Below are positions 1 to 10,884 of a DNA stretch of 64,000 nt, piece by piece. The notes below the pieces were generated by a model. The model ran no database searches and had not been told where the DNA came from. It saw only the letters and a program-made list of their open reading frames with translations. Both the position numbers and the translations under genes were made by a program. Within the stretch, counting starts at the first letter, position 1; each line of letters begins with the position of its first letter. The stretch covers positions 1 through 64,000 of the forward strand of contig NZ_JACHMI010000001.1 in assembly GCF_014207985.1 (NCBI RefSeq). The letters are read 5' to 3'. This DNA comes from Nonomuraea rubra (GTDB taxonomy: Bacteria; Actinomycetota; Actinomycetes; Streptosporangiales; Streptosporangiaceae).

Positions 1-2436
<2,436 letters not shown>

Positions 2437-2451
2437 CCCTGGGTCCAACGG

Positions 2452-2479
2452 AAGCCCCCGCGCCTCGCGCGGGGGCTTT
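2452..2479 (+). terminator. Rho-independent terminator of clpC
   Basis: Perfect stem of AAGCCCCCGCGC with GCGCGGGGGCTT around a short CTC loop, starting 16 bases after the clpC stop and followed by TTCC. Position and symmetry fit an intrinsic terminator. Confidence 0.85.
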
Positions 2480-3012
2480 CCGCATGTCAGAAGGGTGATG
2501 CGGCCGGCACCGCGGGACTACCTGCAGTGGCTGCCGGCCCGGTCCCCACCCAGGGACCGGGCCGATGTCACATTTTCGGGGGCTATCCAGTCATAGCTGT
2601 GTACGAGGGCGGTCCTGAGATCGCCCCTGGGCCCCGTGGGAGGTGCTGGATGGAGCCGAGGTCGTCTGTTCGTCCGAAAGTGCCTGCACGGGGCCCTGAG
2701 CGGCACGTACGTCATCTTCGGCGATCCTCACATCCCACCTGTGGAGAAGTGAGAAGGTTGCCGTCGTTGCGTAATTGTTGGGTCAGCGGGTATACCGCCA
2801 CCGCGAGTAGTACTACACTGCGTAGAGCTTCGCCAAGTCTCATCCAAGTGAGCCACAAGAGCGTGCTCCCAAGCTGGGGGCCTGCTCCCTGGGGAGTAGC
2901 GAGAGGTCGACTCAGGGCGGACGCGCATGCCACCACCTGGCAGGCATGCTCACATGGTTCGCACGTCAGAGACGGGCGACGGGAACACTAATGCAAGCCC
3001 TGGAGGAAACCG
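2480..3012. other. Intergenic region without a supported gene
   Basis: About 530 bases between the clpC terminator and the next gene. Open frames exist on both strands (for example 2527-2991 forward and 2712-2936 reverse), but none shows a ribosome-binding site, a recognisable domain or actinobacterial third-position GC bias, and the composition is less GC-rich than in neighbouring genes. The stretch 2750-2870 is relatively AT-rich and may hold promoter elements for the downstream gene. No RNA gene was recognised. Confidence 0.5.
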
Positions 3013-3951
3013 ATGCGCCTGCGTCACGATGACGGAACGCTCGTTCACCTCGCCTACAACGCAGGCGTCCACCCCGCTGAGGACCTGGAGAACCTCATCG
3101 CGCACCTGACCCGCTACGCGGTCCCGGTGCGCAAGCGGCTGGGCGTCGAGCGGATGGGGATCGGGCTGTGGCTGTCCCCCAGCGTGGCCGACCACCTCAC
3201 GGCGGACCGCATCGAGCTCGTACGCCTGCGCCGCTCCCTGGAGGAGCGCGGCCTGGAGGTCGTGAGCCTGAACGGCACCGGCGGCCGCAACCAGGAGGTC
3301 CCGGGCCCCGACTGGGCCAAGCCCGAGCGCTACCGCTACACGATGGCCCTGGCCAAGATCCTGGCGTTCCTGCTCCCCGAGGACGTGCGCTTCGGCAGCA
3401 TCTCGACGATCCCGATCGGCTGGCGCCGCGACTGGCCCGCCGACCTGCACTCCATCGCCACCCGCCGGCTGGAGCGGCTGGCCCGCGAGCTGCGCGGCAT
3501 CTACAGCACGACCGGCAAGACGATCAGGGTCGGGTTCGAGCCGTGGCCGGGGTGCGTGCTGGAGACGACCGAGCAGGCGCTGGAGCGGGTGGGCGGCATC
3601 GACTCCGAGCACCTGGGCGTGTGCCTGGACGCCTGCCACCTCGCCTGCGACGCCGGCGAGCCCGGCGCGGCGCTGAAGGGTCTGGCCGAGGCCGGGGCGC
3701 CGGTGGTCAAGGTGGGCCACGTGCACAGCCACACGGGCGAGACGCCGGGCACGGGAGCCGTGCTGCAGGACACGCTCGCGGCCATGCTGTCGGGCGCGGT
3801 GAGCGGCAGCGCGCACATCGAGGTCGAGACGCACAACCTGACCGTTCCCGGCCGGGCCAAGGGGCCGGGGGCGCTGGTGTCGCTGCTGGCCGAGGAGCTG
3901 GACTGGGCGCGTACCAGCCTGACCGGCCTGGGTCTCCAGCTCGCGGCCTGA
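3013..3951 (+). CDS. EboE-like TIM-barrel protein (xylose isomerase-like fold)
   Basis: A 312-residue protein that resembles EboE metabolite-traffic proteins: the opening MRLRHDDGTLVHLAYNAGVHPAEDL-type sequence and the GLWLSPSVA segment are typical. The rest reads as a sugar-phosphate isomerase/xylose isomerase-like TIM barrel, with VGFEPWPGC, LGVCLDACHLACD and KVGHVHSH supplying likely metal-site residues. Ebo genes normally occur in clusters with eboA, eboC and others that handle prenylated or secreted metabolites; here the gene stands alone. The start is well supported by GGAGG seven bases upstream of ATG. The substrate is unknown, and an ordinary sugar-phosphate isomerase role cannot be excluded. 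Confidence 0.65.
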   Translation: MRLRHDDGTLVHLAYNAGVHPAEDLENLIAHLTRYAVPVRKRLGVERMGIGLWLSPSVADHLTADRIELVRLRRSLEERGLEVVSLNGTGGRNQEVPGPDWAKPERYRYTMALAKILAFLLPEDVRFGSISTIPIGWRRDWPADLHSIATRRLERLARELRGIYSTTGKTIRVGFEPWPGCVLETTEQALERVGGIDSEHLGVCLDACHLACDAGEPGAALKGLAEAGAPVVKVGHVHSHTGETPGTGAVLQDTLAAMLSGAVSGSAHIEVETHNLTVPGRAKGPGALVSLLAEELDWARTSLTGLGLQLAA

Positions 3952-3955
3952 CGTT

Positions 3956-4426
3956 CTAGAGGTTCCCGAACCAGCCCGGCATGTCCAGCCGCCACGGATT
4001 GCCGGGCGTCATCCTGCGCAGGTCGGACTCCAGCTCCCGCATCCGCTCCTCGCCCAGCTCGGCCGCCCAGCGGGCGCGCAGGGTGTCGAAGATGCGGGCC
4101 GAGCGGTTGAGGGCGTCCACGCCGTACGCGGTCAGGCGCACGAGCTTGCGCCTGGTGTCCTCGGGGTCGGTGGTGCGCTCGACGTAGCCGGCGCGTTCGA
4201 GCGTCTCGATCGTCTTGCCCGCCGCCTGTTTGGAGACGCCGAGCGTACGGCCCAGCTCGACGGCCGTGGTGCCGCCGGGCCCGATGGCCTGCATGACGAA
4301 CCCGTGCATGGGTCTGAGGTCCGGGTGGCCCTGCTTGCCGAGCTCGGCGTGGAGCTCGTCGATCAGCAGCCTGAACGCGAGCAGCAGGCGGAGCGGAAGC
4401 TCGAAGCCCGGGACGTGGCTTGACAC
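3956..4426 (-). CDS. MarR-family transcriptional regulator
   Basis: Winged-helix repressor of about 156 residues. The DNA-recognition region TTAVELGRTLGVSKQAAGKTIETLERAGYVERT and the wing PEDTRRKLVRLTAYG are classic MarR. An upstream TTG at 4435 also opens the frame, but it lies inside the palindromic operator, so the GTG at 4426 is preferred. The gene is divergent from two cupin genes, and the 60-base gap holds two abutting palindromes. It very probably represses itself and the cupin pair in response to an unknown small molecule. Stop codons of this gene and the preceding eboE-like gene converge with only a few bases between them. Confidence 0.88.
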   Translation of the reverse strand: MSSHVPGFELPLRLLLAFRLLIDELHAELGKQGHPDLRPMHGFVMQAIGPGGTTAVELGRTLGVSKQAAGKTIETLERAGYVERTTDPEDTRRKLVRLTAYGVDALNRSARIFDTLRARWAAELGEERMRELESDLRRMTPGNPWRLDMPGWFGNL

Positions 4427-4427
4427 G

Positions 4428-4469
4428 ATAGACAACCTGGTTAACTATATGGACAACGTAGTTGCCTAT
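4428..4469. promoter_or_regulatory. Tandem MarR-type operator: two abutting 21-bp palindromes
   Basis: Site 1 is ATAGACAAC-N3-GTTAACTAT (4428-4448) and site 2 is ATGGACAAC-N3-GTTGCCTAT (4449-4469). They abut exactly, so their centres are 21 bp (two helical turns) apart on one DNA face. The outer half-sites, ATAGACAAC and GTTGCCTAT, are also reverse complements at 8 of 9 positions. Location between divergent marR and cupin genes supports an operator for both. Confidence 0.75.
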
Positions 4470-4487
4470 CTTAGGGGGTGCGACGGC

Positions 4488-4865
4488 ATGGCCGTCATAC
4501 GTGGCGCCGAGGCGCGGCGATCGGAGACTCCTGCCGGGGTCATGACGACGTTCGCCTCGCCGACGCAGGGAGGGGCCTCGCGGTCCCTGTGGAAGGTCGA
4601 GGCCAGGCCGGGCGCCGTGGGGCCCGAGCACGACTTCGACAGCGAGCAGGTGTGGAGCTGGGTGGCCGGGGCGGCGACCGTGGAGCTGGGCGGCGAGACG
4701 TACAGCGTCGCGGCGGGCGACACCGTCGTCATGCCCGCCCGCACCTTGCGGCGGGTCCTGGCCGACCCCGCCGACGGCTACACCGCCGTCGTCACCGCGC
4801 CGGCCGGCGCCAGGGCCTCCAGCCCTGACGGCGCCGACTTCGGCGTTCCGCCGTGGATCGTGTGA
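4488..4865 (+). CDS. Cupin-domain protein, first of a tandem pair
   Basis: A 125-residue single-domain beta-barrel protein of the cupin superfamily. The central segment (WVAGAATVELGGETYSVAAGDTVVMPARTLRR) shows the usual cupin motif 2 pattern of G, D and P. Cupin motif 1 His residues are sparse: only an HDFDSEQ region is visible, so metal binding is uncertain. The next gene encodes a clear paralogue with the same layout and the same C-terminal PPW(I/V) ending. The frame can be extended upstream past the operator, but ATG 4488 with AGGGGG about ten bases before it is the only sensible start. Probable target of the divergent MarR regulator; biochemical role unknown. Confidence 0.8.
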   Translation: MAVIRGAEARRSETPAGVMTTFASPTQGGASRSLWKVEARPGAVGPEHDFDSEQVWSWVAGAATVELGGETYSVAAGDTVVMPARTLRRVLADPADGYTAVVTAPAGARASSPDGADFGVPPWIV

Positions 4866-4877
4866 GAGGACAGAACG

Positions 4878-5294
4878 ATGACCGTCAACCTGGGAACGGA
4901 CTCCCGGAAGATCACCACCCCGAACGGGGTCATGACCACGCTCGCCTCACCGTCGCAGGGCTCCGCGGGGCAGGCCGTCTGGCGGGTGGACGCCAGGCCG
5001 GGCATGGTGGGGCCGGTGCACGCGTTCGACACCGAGCTGGTGTGGACGTGGCTCGACGGGGCCGCCGTCGTCGAGCTGGGCGGTGAGCGGCACGAGGTGG
5101 CCGCGGGGGACACGATGGTGCTGCCCGCGGACGTGAGCAGGCAGCTGGTCGCCGATGCCGAGCACGGGTTCGTCTCGATCGTGGTCGCTCCGGCCGGGGC
5201 TCAGGTGTACAACCCCGGTGGTGTGTCGGAGCCGGACGCCTGCGGCCTGGCCCCGAAGGACACCGAACGGCTCGTGCCGCCGTGGGTGCGATGA
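4878..5294 (+). CDS. Cupin-domain protein, second of a tandem pair
   Basis: A 138-residue cupin, paralogous to the preceding gene: both share P-G-VMTT(F/L)ASP(T/S)QG near the N-terminus, VE/VDARPG, the E-(Q/L)-VW-W core and VVELGGE followed by VAAGDT. This copy has an added loop near the C-terminus (SEPDACGLAPKDTER) before PPWVR. Only 12 bases separate it from the first cupin gene, with GAGAGGA as ribosome-binding site, so the two are co-transcribed. A local duplication followed by divergence is the simplest explanation. Function is not predictable beyond the fold. Confidence 0.8.
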   Translation: MTVNLGTDSRKITTPNGVMTTLASPSQGSAGQAVWRVDARPGMVGPVHAFDTELVWTWLDGAAVVELGGERHEVAAGDTMVLPADVSRQLVADAEHGFVSIVVAPAGAQVYNPGGVSEPDACGLAPKDTERLVPPWVR

Positions 5295-5345
5295 GGGGAT
5301 AAATACGGATGTGACGCATGAGGCCTGTCTCATAGCCTCGGCCTC

Positions 5346-5807
5346 ATGACCGACAAGGCCTTCGTCCCCGACGACTTCGACGTCCCCGCACACCTGGTCA
5401 CCCCGCGGTTCCGCCTGGAACCCCTGGGCCCCCAGCACAACGCCTCCGACCACGCCGCCTGGACCGGCAGCATCGAGCACATCCGCGCCACCCCGGGTTT
5501 CCCGGATCACGGATGGCCACCGGTGGACGGCATGACCCTGGAGGCCAACCTCGCCGACCTGCGGCGCCACGCGGACGACTTCGCGCAGCGCCGCGGATTC
5601 ACCTACACCGTCCTTGATCCCGGCGGCGAGGTGATCGGCTGCCTGTACATCTATCCCTCACCCCGCGACGGCCACGATGCCGAGGTGACGTCCTGGGTCA
5701 CCGCCGGCCGGGCCGAGCTGGACGTGCCCCTGTACGAGGCCGTGACGGCCTGGCTGTCCACGCACTGGCCCTTCCGGACGCCCGACTATCAACCGCGCAC
5801 GAGCTGA
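5346..5807 (+). CDS. GNAT-fold N-acetyltransferase-like protein
   Basis: A 153-residue protein. It opens with LVTPRFRLEPLGPQHN, the first strand of GNAT acetyltransferases, and has GFTYTVLDPGGEVIGCLYIYPS matching the central strands with the beta-bulge. The canonical acetyl-CoA loop (Q/R-x-x-G-x-G/A) is not obvious; the C-terminal part AELDVPLYEAVTAWLSTHWPF replaces it, as in a known actinobacterial subfamily of short GNAT-like proteins. Catalytic activity is therefore plausible but unproven. It is separated from the cupin pair by about 50 bases and converges on mutY. Confidence 0.7.
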   Translation: MTDKAFVPDDFDVPAHLVTPRFRLEPLGPQHNASDHAAWTGSIEHIRATPGFPDHGWPPVDGMTLEANLADLRRHADDFAQRRGFTYTVLDPGGEVIGCLYIYPSPRDGHDAEVTSWVTAGRAELDVPLYEAVTAWLSTHWPFRTPDYQPRTS

Positions 5808-5824
5808 CCAGGCGCGCGGGGCCG

Positions 5825-6703
5825 TCAGGAGGAGTGGGGCAGGCGGTAGGTGCCGTCGTCGAGGGTCTCGGCCAGGCCGTCGGCGACCAGGCCGTCCAGG
5901 GCGCGCTCGCGCTGGGCCGCGTCGTCCCACACCACGTCGAGCGCCGCCTTCGGCACCGGGCCGTGGGCCTCCCGCAGCACCGCCAGCAGGCGGCCCCGGC
6001 ACTGGCGGTCGGTGCCCGCGTACGTCTGCCCCTTGCGCGCGGGGCCGGCGTGCGGCGGCTTGCCCGCCAGCCGCCACGCGCACACGTGAGTGATCGGGCA
6101 GTCGGCGCAGCGCGGTGAGCGCGCCGAGCACACCAGGGCGCCCAGCTCCATCACCGCCACCCCCCACCGGGCGGCGCCCAGCTCGGGCAGCAGGCTCTCC
6201 GCCAGCCGCCGCTCGGCCGCCGAGGTGGCGGTCGGCGGGTACTCCTCGGCGCTGACCGCCCTGGCGAACACCCGCCGGACGTTCGTGTCCAGCACCGCGT
6301 GCCGCCCGCCGAAGGCGAAGCTGGCGACGGCCGCCGCGGTGTACTCGCCGATGCCGGGCAGGCCCAGCAGGGTCGCATGATCGGACGGCACCTCGCCGCC
6401 GTGCTCGTCGGTGATCGCGCGGGCGCACGCGTGCAGGCGCAACGCCCGCCGCGGGTAACCGAGCCGGCCCCAGTGCCGTACGGCCTCACCGGGCTGCTCG
6501 GCGGCCAGCGCCTTCGGGGTGGGCCAGCGCTCCATCCACTCGTGCCAGATCGGCAGCACGCGGACGACCGGGGTCTGCTGCAGCATGATCTCGCTGACCA
6601 GCACGCCCCACGGGGTCGCGTCGGGCGCCCGCCACGGGAGATCCCGGGCGTTGTCCTCGTACCAGTCGAGAACGGCGGTGTGCAGGACGTTCGGCTCAAC
6701 CAC
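5825..6703 (-). CDS. mutY: A/G-specific adenine DNA glycosylase MutY
   Basis: Removes adenine mispaired with 8-oxoguanine in base-excision repair. The sequence carries SEIMLQQTPV with the catalytic Glu, the helix-hairpin-helix LLGLPGIGEYTAAAVASFAFG, the catalytic Asp in AVLDTNVRR, and a [4Fe-4S] loop C-x6-C-x2-C-x5-C (CSARSPRCADCPITHVC). The protein is about 292 residues and lacks most of the MutT-like 8-oxoG-reading domain of E. coli MutY, as is usual in actinobacteria; a short winged-helix-like tail is present instead. GTG 6703 is preferred over the farther upstream ATG at 6781 because CTGGAG precedes it at good spacing and homology begins here. Confidence 0.93.
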   Translation of the reverse strand: MVEPNVLHTAVLDWYEDNARDLPWRAPDATPWGVLVSEIMLQQTPVVRVLPIWHEWMERWPTPKALAAEQPGEAVRHWGRLGYPRRALRLHACARAITDEHGGEVPSDHATLLGLPGIGEYTAAAVASFAFGGRHAVLDTNVRRVFARAVSAEEYPPTATSAAERRLAESLLPELGAARWGVAVMELGALVCSARSPRCADCPITHVCAWRLAGKPPHAGPARKGQTYAGTDRQCRGRLLAVLREAHGPVPKAALDVVWDDAAQRERALDGLVADGLAETLDDGTYRLPHSS

Positions 6704-6815
6704 GCGCTCCAGCGTAGGGGGCGATGACAACCCTTGGCGTGCCGACGTTCCAGGAGATGCCATCCCTCGGCGTGTCGTCACTCACTGTCGTTGCCCGCTC
6801 ACCATCCTGTGCTGT

Positions 6816-7511
6816 ATGGACCCGGATACGATGCGTGGCGACGGCGGTGACATCTACTGGCGGCGCCGGATGAGCGTGCTGGTGGCGGTGCTCGTCGTGG
6901 TGGCCGTTGTGGCATGGGCATGTTCCAGCGGCGGCAGCGGCCCCGAACGAACGTCCAGCGCGCAGTCCTCACCCAGCGCGAGCGGCAGCACCGCCGCCAA
7001 GACCACGCCGGCCGTCGACCCGCTGCTGGCGGGCCTGCGTACGCTGGCCATGGGCACCGCGAGCCCGTCCCCCACGCCCACCCCCAAGGCGGCCCCGTCC
7101 GAGCGGCCCAGGCGGCCGGGGGAGCCGTGCGAGGAGAAGGACCTCGTGCTCAGCCTCCAGGGCGGCAGGGAGGAGATCTACGCCGGTGACGCCCGCCCCA
7201 CCTTCCTGGTCACGCTGGTGAACACCGGCTCGGTCATGTGCAAGGCCGACGTGGGGCCGCGCGCCATGGAGATCAAGATCACCTCGGGCGCCGACCGCAT
7301 CTGGTCCACGGCCGACTGCGTCAGCGGTCCCGGGACCGAGGTGAAGGAGCTGCAGCGGGGGGTGCCGTACGTGCGGTCGCTGGAATGGGATCGGCGGCGC
7401 TCCAGCTCCGACTGCCGGTCCACGCCCCCTGCCGCCCTGCCGGGGACTTATGTGGCGGTGGCGCGGATGGGCAAGATGCGGACGAACAAGGGGGTCTTCC
7501 ACCTGCGTTGA
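6816..7511 (+). CDS. Membrane-anchored extracytoplasmic protein of unknown function
   Basis: A 231-residue protein with a short cytoplasmic N-terminus, one transmembrane segment (VLVAVLVVVAVVAWAC, residues about 20-36), then a low-complexity Ser/Thr/Pro/Ala linker (residues about 40-105), and a C-terminal domain of about 125 residues. That domain looks like a beta sandwich (LVLSLQGGREEIYAGDARPTFLVTLVNTGS...) and carries three Cys (in VMCKAD, ADCVSG and SDCRST), so disulphides are likely. Homologous domains often sit next to mutY in this order, but I cannot assign a function. ATG 6816 is the start that places the membrane segment correctly. Confidence 0.72.
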   Translation: MDPDTMRGDGGDIYWRRRMSVLVAVLVVVAVVAWACSSGGSGPERTSSAQSSPSASGSTAAKTTPAVDPLLAGLRTLAMGTASPSPTPTPKAAPSERPRRPGEPCEEKDLVLSLQGGREEIYAGDARPTFLVTLVNTGSVMCKADVGPRAMEIKITSGADRIWSTADCVSGPGTEVKELQRGVPYVRSLEWDRRRSSSDCRSTPPAALPGTYVAVARMGKMRTNKGVFHLR

Positions 7512-7648
7512 CCGTGCACCGGATGAGCACAGCCCGAGCCGAAGGCGAGGACTGCTCGGGGCGGGCAACAGACGGTCAACCCGGTAAATGGGCAACGGGT
7601 GGGCGGGGTTTGGGAGGAACGCCCGAGCGACCAGCGAGGACCGTGCTC

Positions 7649-8749
7649 TTAGACGTAGCGCTCCAGGATGGAGGATTCGGCGAGGCGGGAGAGGCCCTCG
7701 CGGACGCTGCGGGCGCGGGATTCGCCGACCCCGCCGACCGCCTGGAGGTCGTCGATGCTGGCCGCCAGGAGTTTCTGCAGGCTGCCGAAGTGGTTGACCA
7801 GCCGGTCGACGACCGTGGCCGGGAGGCGGGGGACCTTGGCCAGGAGGCGGAAGCCTCGGGGGCTGACGGGGGTTTCGAGCTGGTCGGTGCCGTTGTGGCC
7901 GAGGACGTGGGCGACGGCCGAGAGGTCGAGGAGGTCGGCGCCCGAGAGCTTGTCCAGCTCGTGCAGGGCCTCCAGGAGGCGTTTCTGGCGGCGGCCCGAG
8001 GGGGCGGGGAGGTAGTCGCGGATGATGAGCTCGCGTTCGGAGTCGACGCCCGCCACCAGCTCGTCCAGTTGCAGGGACAGGAGGCGGCCGTCGGTGCCGA
8101 GCTCGACGACGTAGCCCTTGATCTCGTCGGAGATGCGGCGGACCATTTCGAGGCGCTGCGCGACGGCGGCGACGTCTCTGACCGTGACCAGGTCCTCGAT
8201 CTCCAGGGCAGACAGGGTGCCGGAGACCTCGTCGAGGCGGTGCTTGTAGCGTTCGAGCGTGGCCAGGGCCTGGTTGGCCTTGGACAGGATGGCGGCCGAC
8301 TCCTCCAGGACGTAGCGGATGCCGTCGAGGTAGAGGGCGATGATGCGCATCGACTTGCTGATGGCGATGATGGGCAGGCGGGTCTGCCTGGCCACTCGCT
8401 GGGCGGTGCGGTGGCGGGTGCCCGACTCGTCGGTGGGGATGGCGGGGTCGGGGACGAGGTGCACGGCGGCGCGTACGATCTTGTGGTCGTCGCTCAGCAC
8501 GATGGCGCCGTCCATCTTGGCCAGCTCGCGCAGCCTGGTGGCCGAGAAGTCGACGTCGAGCTCGAAGCCGCCGCTGCAGACCTCTTCGACGACCCTGTTG
8601 TAGCCGAGCACGATGAGCCCGCCGGTCTGCCCGCGCAGGATCCGTTCCAGGCCGTCGCGCAGAGGTGTGCCCGGCGCTACCGCGGCCAGGGCTTCGCGAC
8701 GACGGTCGTCCAGACTCCTATCCACCTGACCCCCGTGTCGATCGGTCAC
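7649..8749 (-). CDS. disA: DNA integrity scanning protein DisA (diadenylate cyclase)
   Basis: Makes cyclic di-AMP from two ATP and scans DNA for branched structures. The N-terminal DAC domain has the diagnostic MDGAIVLS (DGA) and [12 protein letters not shown] (RHR) motifs; a helical spine follows, and the C-terminus is a RuvA-like helix-hairpin-helix domain ([30 protein letters not shown]). Length 366 is normal. It starts with GTG 15 bases after the stop of radA; this radA-disA pair is conserved in Gram-positive bacteria, where RadA modulates DisA activity. Probably co-transcribed with radA. Confidence 0.97.
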   Translation of the reverse strand: MTDRHGGQVDRSLDDRRREALAAVAPGTPLRDGLERILRGQTGGLIVLGYNRVVEEVCSGGFELDVDFSATRLRELAKMDGAIVLSDDHKIVRAAVHLVPDPAIPTDESGTRHRTAQRVARQTRLPIIAISKSMRIIALYLDGIRYVLEESAAILSKANQALATLERYKHRLDEVSGTLSALEIEDLVTVRDVAAVAQRLEMVRRISDEIKGYVVELGTDGRLLSLQLDELVAGVDSERELIIRDYLPAPSGRRQKRLLEALHELDKLSGADLLDLSAVAHVLGHNGTDQLETPVSPRGFRLLAKVPRLPATVVDRLVNHFGSLQKLLAASIDDLQAVGGVGESRARSVREGLSRLAESSILERYV

Positions 8750-8764
8750 CTCAGCTTAGCCGTG

Positions 8765-10171
8765 CTATGTGACGTGTGTGAGAGCGTCCCAGACGTTCTC
8801 CGCCTGGACCACCTCGAAGCCGGGCGCGAACGCCACCGGGCCGACCGGCACCAGGGCCCGCTGGCCGCCGCGCCTGCGGCCGCCTTCCTCCAGCGATCCG
8901 GCCGGGACGAGGGCACGTTTGAAGCCGAGGCGGGCCGCCTCCGTCAGCCGCCTGCGTACGTCCTTGACCGGGCGCAGCTCGCCCGCGAGGCCCACCTCGC
9001 CCAGCGCGACGAGGTGGGGAGGGAGCGGTTTGTCGCCGGCGGCGCTGGCGACGGCGAGCATGACGGACAGGTCCACGGCGGGGTCGGCCAGCTTGATGCC
9101 GCCGACGGTCGCGGTGAACACGTCGCAGCCGCCGAGGCGGGCGTTGAGCCGGCGCTCCAGGACGGCGAGGATCATCTGCACGCGGTAGGTGTCGAGCCCG
9201 GACGACGTGCGCCGGGGCTGCTGCGCCTCGGTGCGCGCCACCAGGGCCTGGACCTCGGCGGGCAGCGGGCGGGTGCCCTCGACGGTGACGGTGACGCAGG
9301 TGCCGGGGACCGGCTCGCTGCGCCGGGAGACGAACAGGCCGCTGGGGTCGGTGATGCCCTCGATGCCCCGCTCGTGCAGGTCGAAGCAGCCGATCTCGTC
9401 GGTGGGGCCGAACCGGTTCTTGATCGCGCGGACCATGCGGAGCCTGGAGTGGCGGTCGCCCTCGAAGTTGAGCACGACGTCGACGAGGTGCTCCAGGGTG
9501 CGGGGGCCGGCGATGGAGCCTTCCTTGGTGACGTGGCCGACGAGGACGGTGGCCATGTTGCGCTCCTTGGCCAGCCGGACGAGGTTGGCCGCCACCTCGC
9601 GCACCTGGGTCACCCCGCCGGGCACGCCGGTGGCCTGCGCGGAGCCGATCGTCTGGACGGAGTCGACGACCAGCAGCCGCGGCTGGACCTTCTCCACGTG
9701 CGCCACCAGCGCCGACAGCTCCGTCTCCGCCGCCAGGTAGAGCTGGTCCTGGATGGCGCCGATACGGTCGGCCCGCAGTCGGACCTGGGCCGCGGACTCC
9801 TCACCGGTCACGTAGAGCACGGTCGCGCGCTCGGCGATGCGGGCCGCGGCCTCCAGCAGCAGCGTGGACTTGCCGATGCCGGGCTCGCCCGCCAGCAGCA
9901 CCACCGCGCCGGGCACGAGGCCGCCGCCCAGCACCCGGTCGAGCTCGGCGACCCCGGTGGTGCGGGCGGTCGCCACCTCGGCCTTGACCTGCCCGATGGG
10001 CAGGGCGGGCGCGGTGGTGGCCCCGGCCTGGACGACGCTGGCGCCGGCCCTGGCGCCCTCTTCGTCGACCGTGCCCCAGGCCTGGCACTCTCCGCATCTG
10101 CCGACCCACTTGGCGGTGCGCCAGCCGCACTCGGCGCAGCGGTATCCGGGCTTCGGGGCAGTCTTGGCCAT
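8765..10171 (-). CDS. radA: DNA repair protein RadA
   Basis: RecA-like DnaB-type helicase acting in branch migration during recombination. The sequence shows the N-terminal zinc finger (CAECGW...CGECQAW), Walker A GEPGIGKS, the RadA signature KNRFG (here KNRFGPTDE), and a C-terminal Lon-protease-like domain (VFTATVGGIKLADPAVDLSVMLAVASAA) that lacks protease function in this family. Length is 468 residues from ATG 10171; an extension to 10201 is open but sits in the gap before the thioredoxin stop and adds no homology. The gene follows trxA by 30 bases and precedes disA by 15. Confidence 0.96.
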   Translation of the reverse strand: MAKTAPKPGYRCAECGWRTAKWVGRCGECQAWGTVDEEGARAGASVVQAGATTAPALPIGQVKAEVATARTTGVAELDRVLGGGLVPGAVVLLAGEPGIGKSTLLLEAAARIAERATVLYVTGEESAAQVRLRADRIGAIQDQLYLAAETELSALVAHVEKVQPRLLVVDSVQTIGSAQATGVPGGVTQVREVAANLVRLAKERNMATVLVGHVTKEGSIAGPRTLEHLVDVVLNFEGDRHSRLRMVRAIKNRFGPTDEIGCFDLHERGIEGITDPSGLFVSRRSEPVPGTCVTVTVEGTRPLPAEVQALVARTEAQQPRRTSSGLDTYRVQMILAVLERRLNARLGGCDVFTATVGGIKLADPAVDLSVMLAVASAAGDKPLPPHLVALGEVGLAGELRPVKDVRRRLTEAARLGFKRALVPAGSLEEGGRRRGGQRALVPVGPVAFAPGFEVVQAENVWDALTHVT

Positions 10172-10201
10172 GCGGAGCAGGCTAGCGGCTGCCACCGACA
10201 A

Positions 10202-10507
10202 TCACGCCAGGCCGAGCTCCGAGACGAGCATGCGCTTGGGCTTGGCGCCGACGACCTGCTTGGCGGGCTCGCCGTTCTCGAACAGGATCAGCGTCGGGAT
10301 GCCCATCACCCCGTAGCGGGCCATGATCTCGGGGTTCTCGTCGGTGTTCAGCTTGCCGATCGTCAGGCCGTGCTCGGCCTCGATCTGCTCCAGTACGGGC
10401 GCCACCATCCGGCAGGGGCCGCACCATTCGGCCCAGAAGTCGACCAGGATCGGCTTGTCGCTCCTGAGCACCTGCTCCTCGAAGTTGTCCGTGGTCAGCG
10501 TGATCAT
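10202..10507 (-). CDS. trxA: Thioredoxin
   Basis: A 101-residue cytosolic disulphide reductase with the canonical active site DFWAEWCGPCRM and the cis-Pro loop MGIPTLILFENG. Two in-frame ATGs compete: 10513 overlaps the merR stop as ATGA, while 10507 has GAGGGG at six bases and gives MITLTTDNF, the usual thioredoxin N-terminus, so 10507 is chosen. In either case translation is coupled to the upstream MerR gene. The pairing with a Cys-containing MerR regulator suggests that redox state controls its own supply. It lies in line with radA and disA and may contribute to their transcription. Confidence 0.95.
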   Translation of the reverse strand: MITLTTDNFEEQVLRSDKPILVDFWAEWCGPCRMVAPVLEQIEAEHGLTIGKLNTDENPEIMARYGVMGIPTLILFENGEPAKQVVGAKPKRMLVSELGLA

Positions 10508-10509
10508 CT

Positions 10510-10878
10510 TCATCCCCTCACAAAGCAACCTGGGCACGACTGGGCGAGCTGGGCGGCCACCTCGGCGCGGCGGGCGAGCAGCACGCGGATCTCCTGGTCG
10601 ATCTCGCTGAGCTTGCGCTCGTAGACCTCGACCGACTCGGCGCAGGAGCCTCCGGTGCTGTGCCCCTGACGCAGGCAGTCGACGAACGGGCGGGTCTCCT
10701 CCAGCGTGAAACCGATCTGGAGCAGGGCCCGGATCTCGGAGACCAGCCTGACGTCGTCCTCGCTGTAGGTGCGGTAGCCGTTGGTGGCGCGCCGGGCGCG
10801 CAACAGCCCGTGCTGCTCGTAGTAGCGGAGCGAGCGGGTGCTCACCCCGGTGCGTTCCGCCAGCTCACCGATGCGCAT
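10510..10878 (-). CDS. MerR-family regulator coupled to thioredoxin
   Basis: A 122-residue MerR protein: MRIGELAERTGVSTRSLRYYEQHGLLRARRATNGYRTYSEDDV is the winged helix-turn-helix, followed by a dimerisation helix (residues about 75-108). The C-terminal tail contains Cys in GGSCAES and SCPGCFVRG, a CxxC pair that could sense thiol stress or metal; the SoxR-type C-x2-C-x-C-x5-C cluster is absent. The stop overlaps the thioredoxin start region, so the two genes form an operon. Its own promoter has the long spacer typical of MerR targets, which suggests positive autoregulation of merR-trxA. Confidence 0.88.
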   Translation of the reverse strand: MRIGELAERTGVSTRSLRYYEQHGLLRARRATNGYRTYSEDDVRLVSEIRALLQIGFTLEETRPFVDCLRQGHSTGGSCAESVEVYERKLSEIDQEIRVLLARRAEVAAQLAQSCPGCFVRG

Positions 10879-10884
10879 GCCTCC

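Noticed and set aside
2527..2991. Possible gene after clpC
   Set aside because: No ribosome-binding site, no domain, irregular composition; kept only as an intergenic note.
7532..7560. Terminator hairpin GCCCGAGC / GCTCGGG between the membrane protein gene and disA
   Set aside because: Short imperfect stem with a long loop and no T-tract; plausible but too weak to list as a feature.
7238..10624. Forward open frame of 1128 codons antisense to disA, radA and trxA
   Set aside because: It is the antisense shadow of three conserved genes in high-GC DNA; the translation is low-complexity (Gly/Asp/Val/His/Arg-rich) with no domain and no start context.
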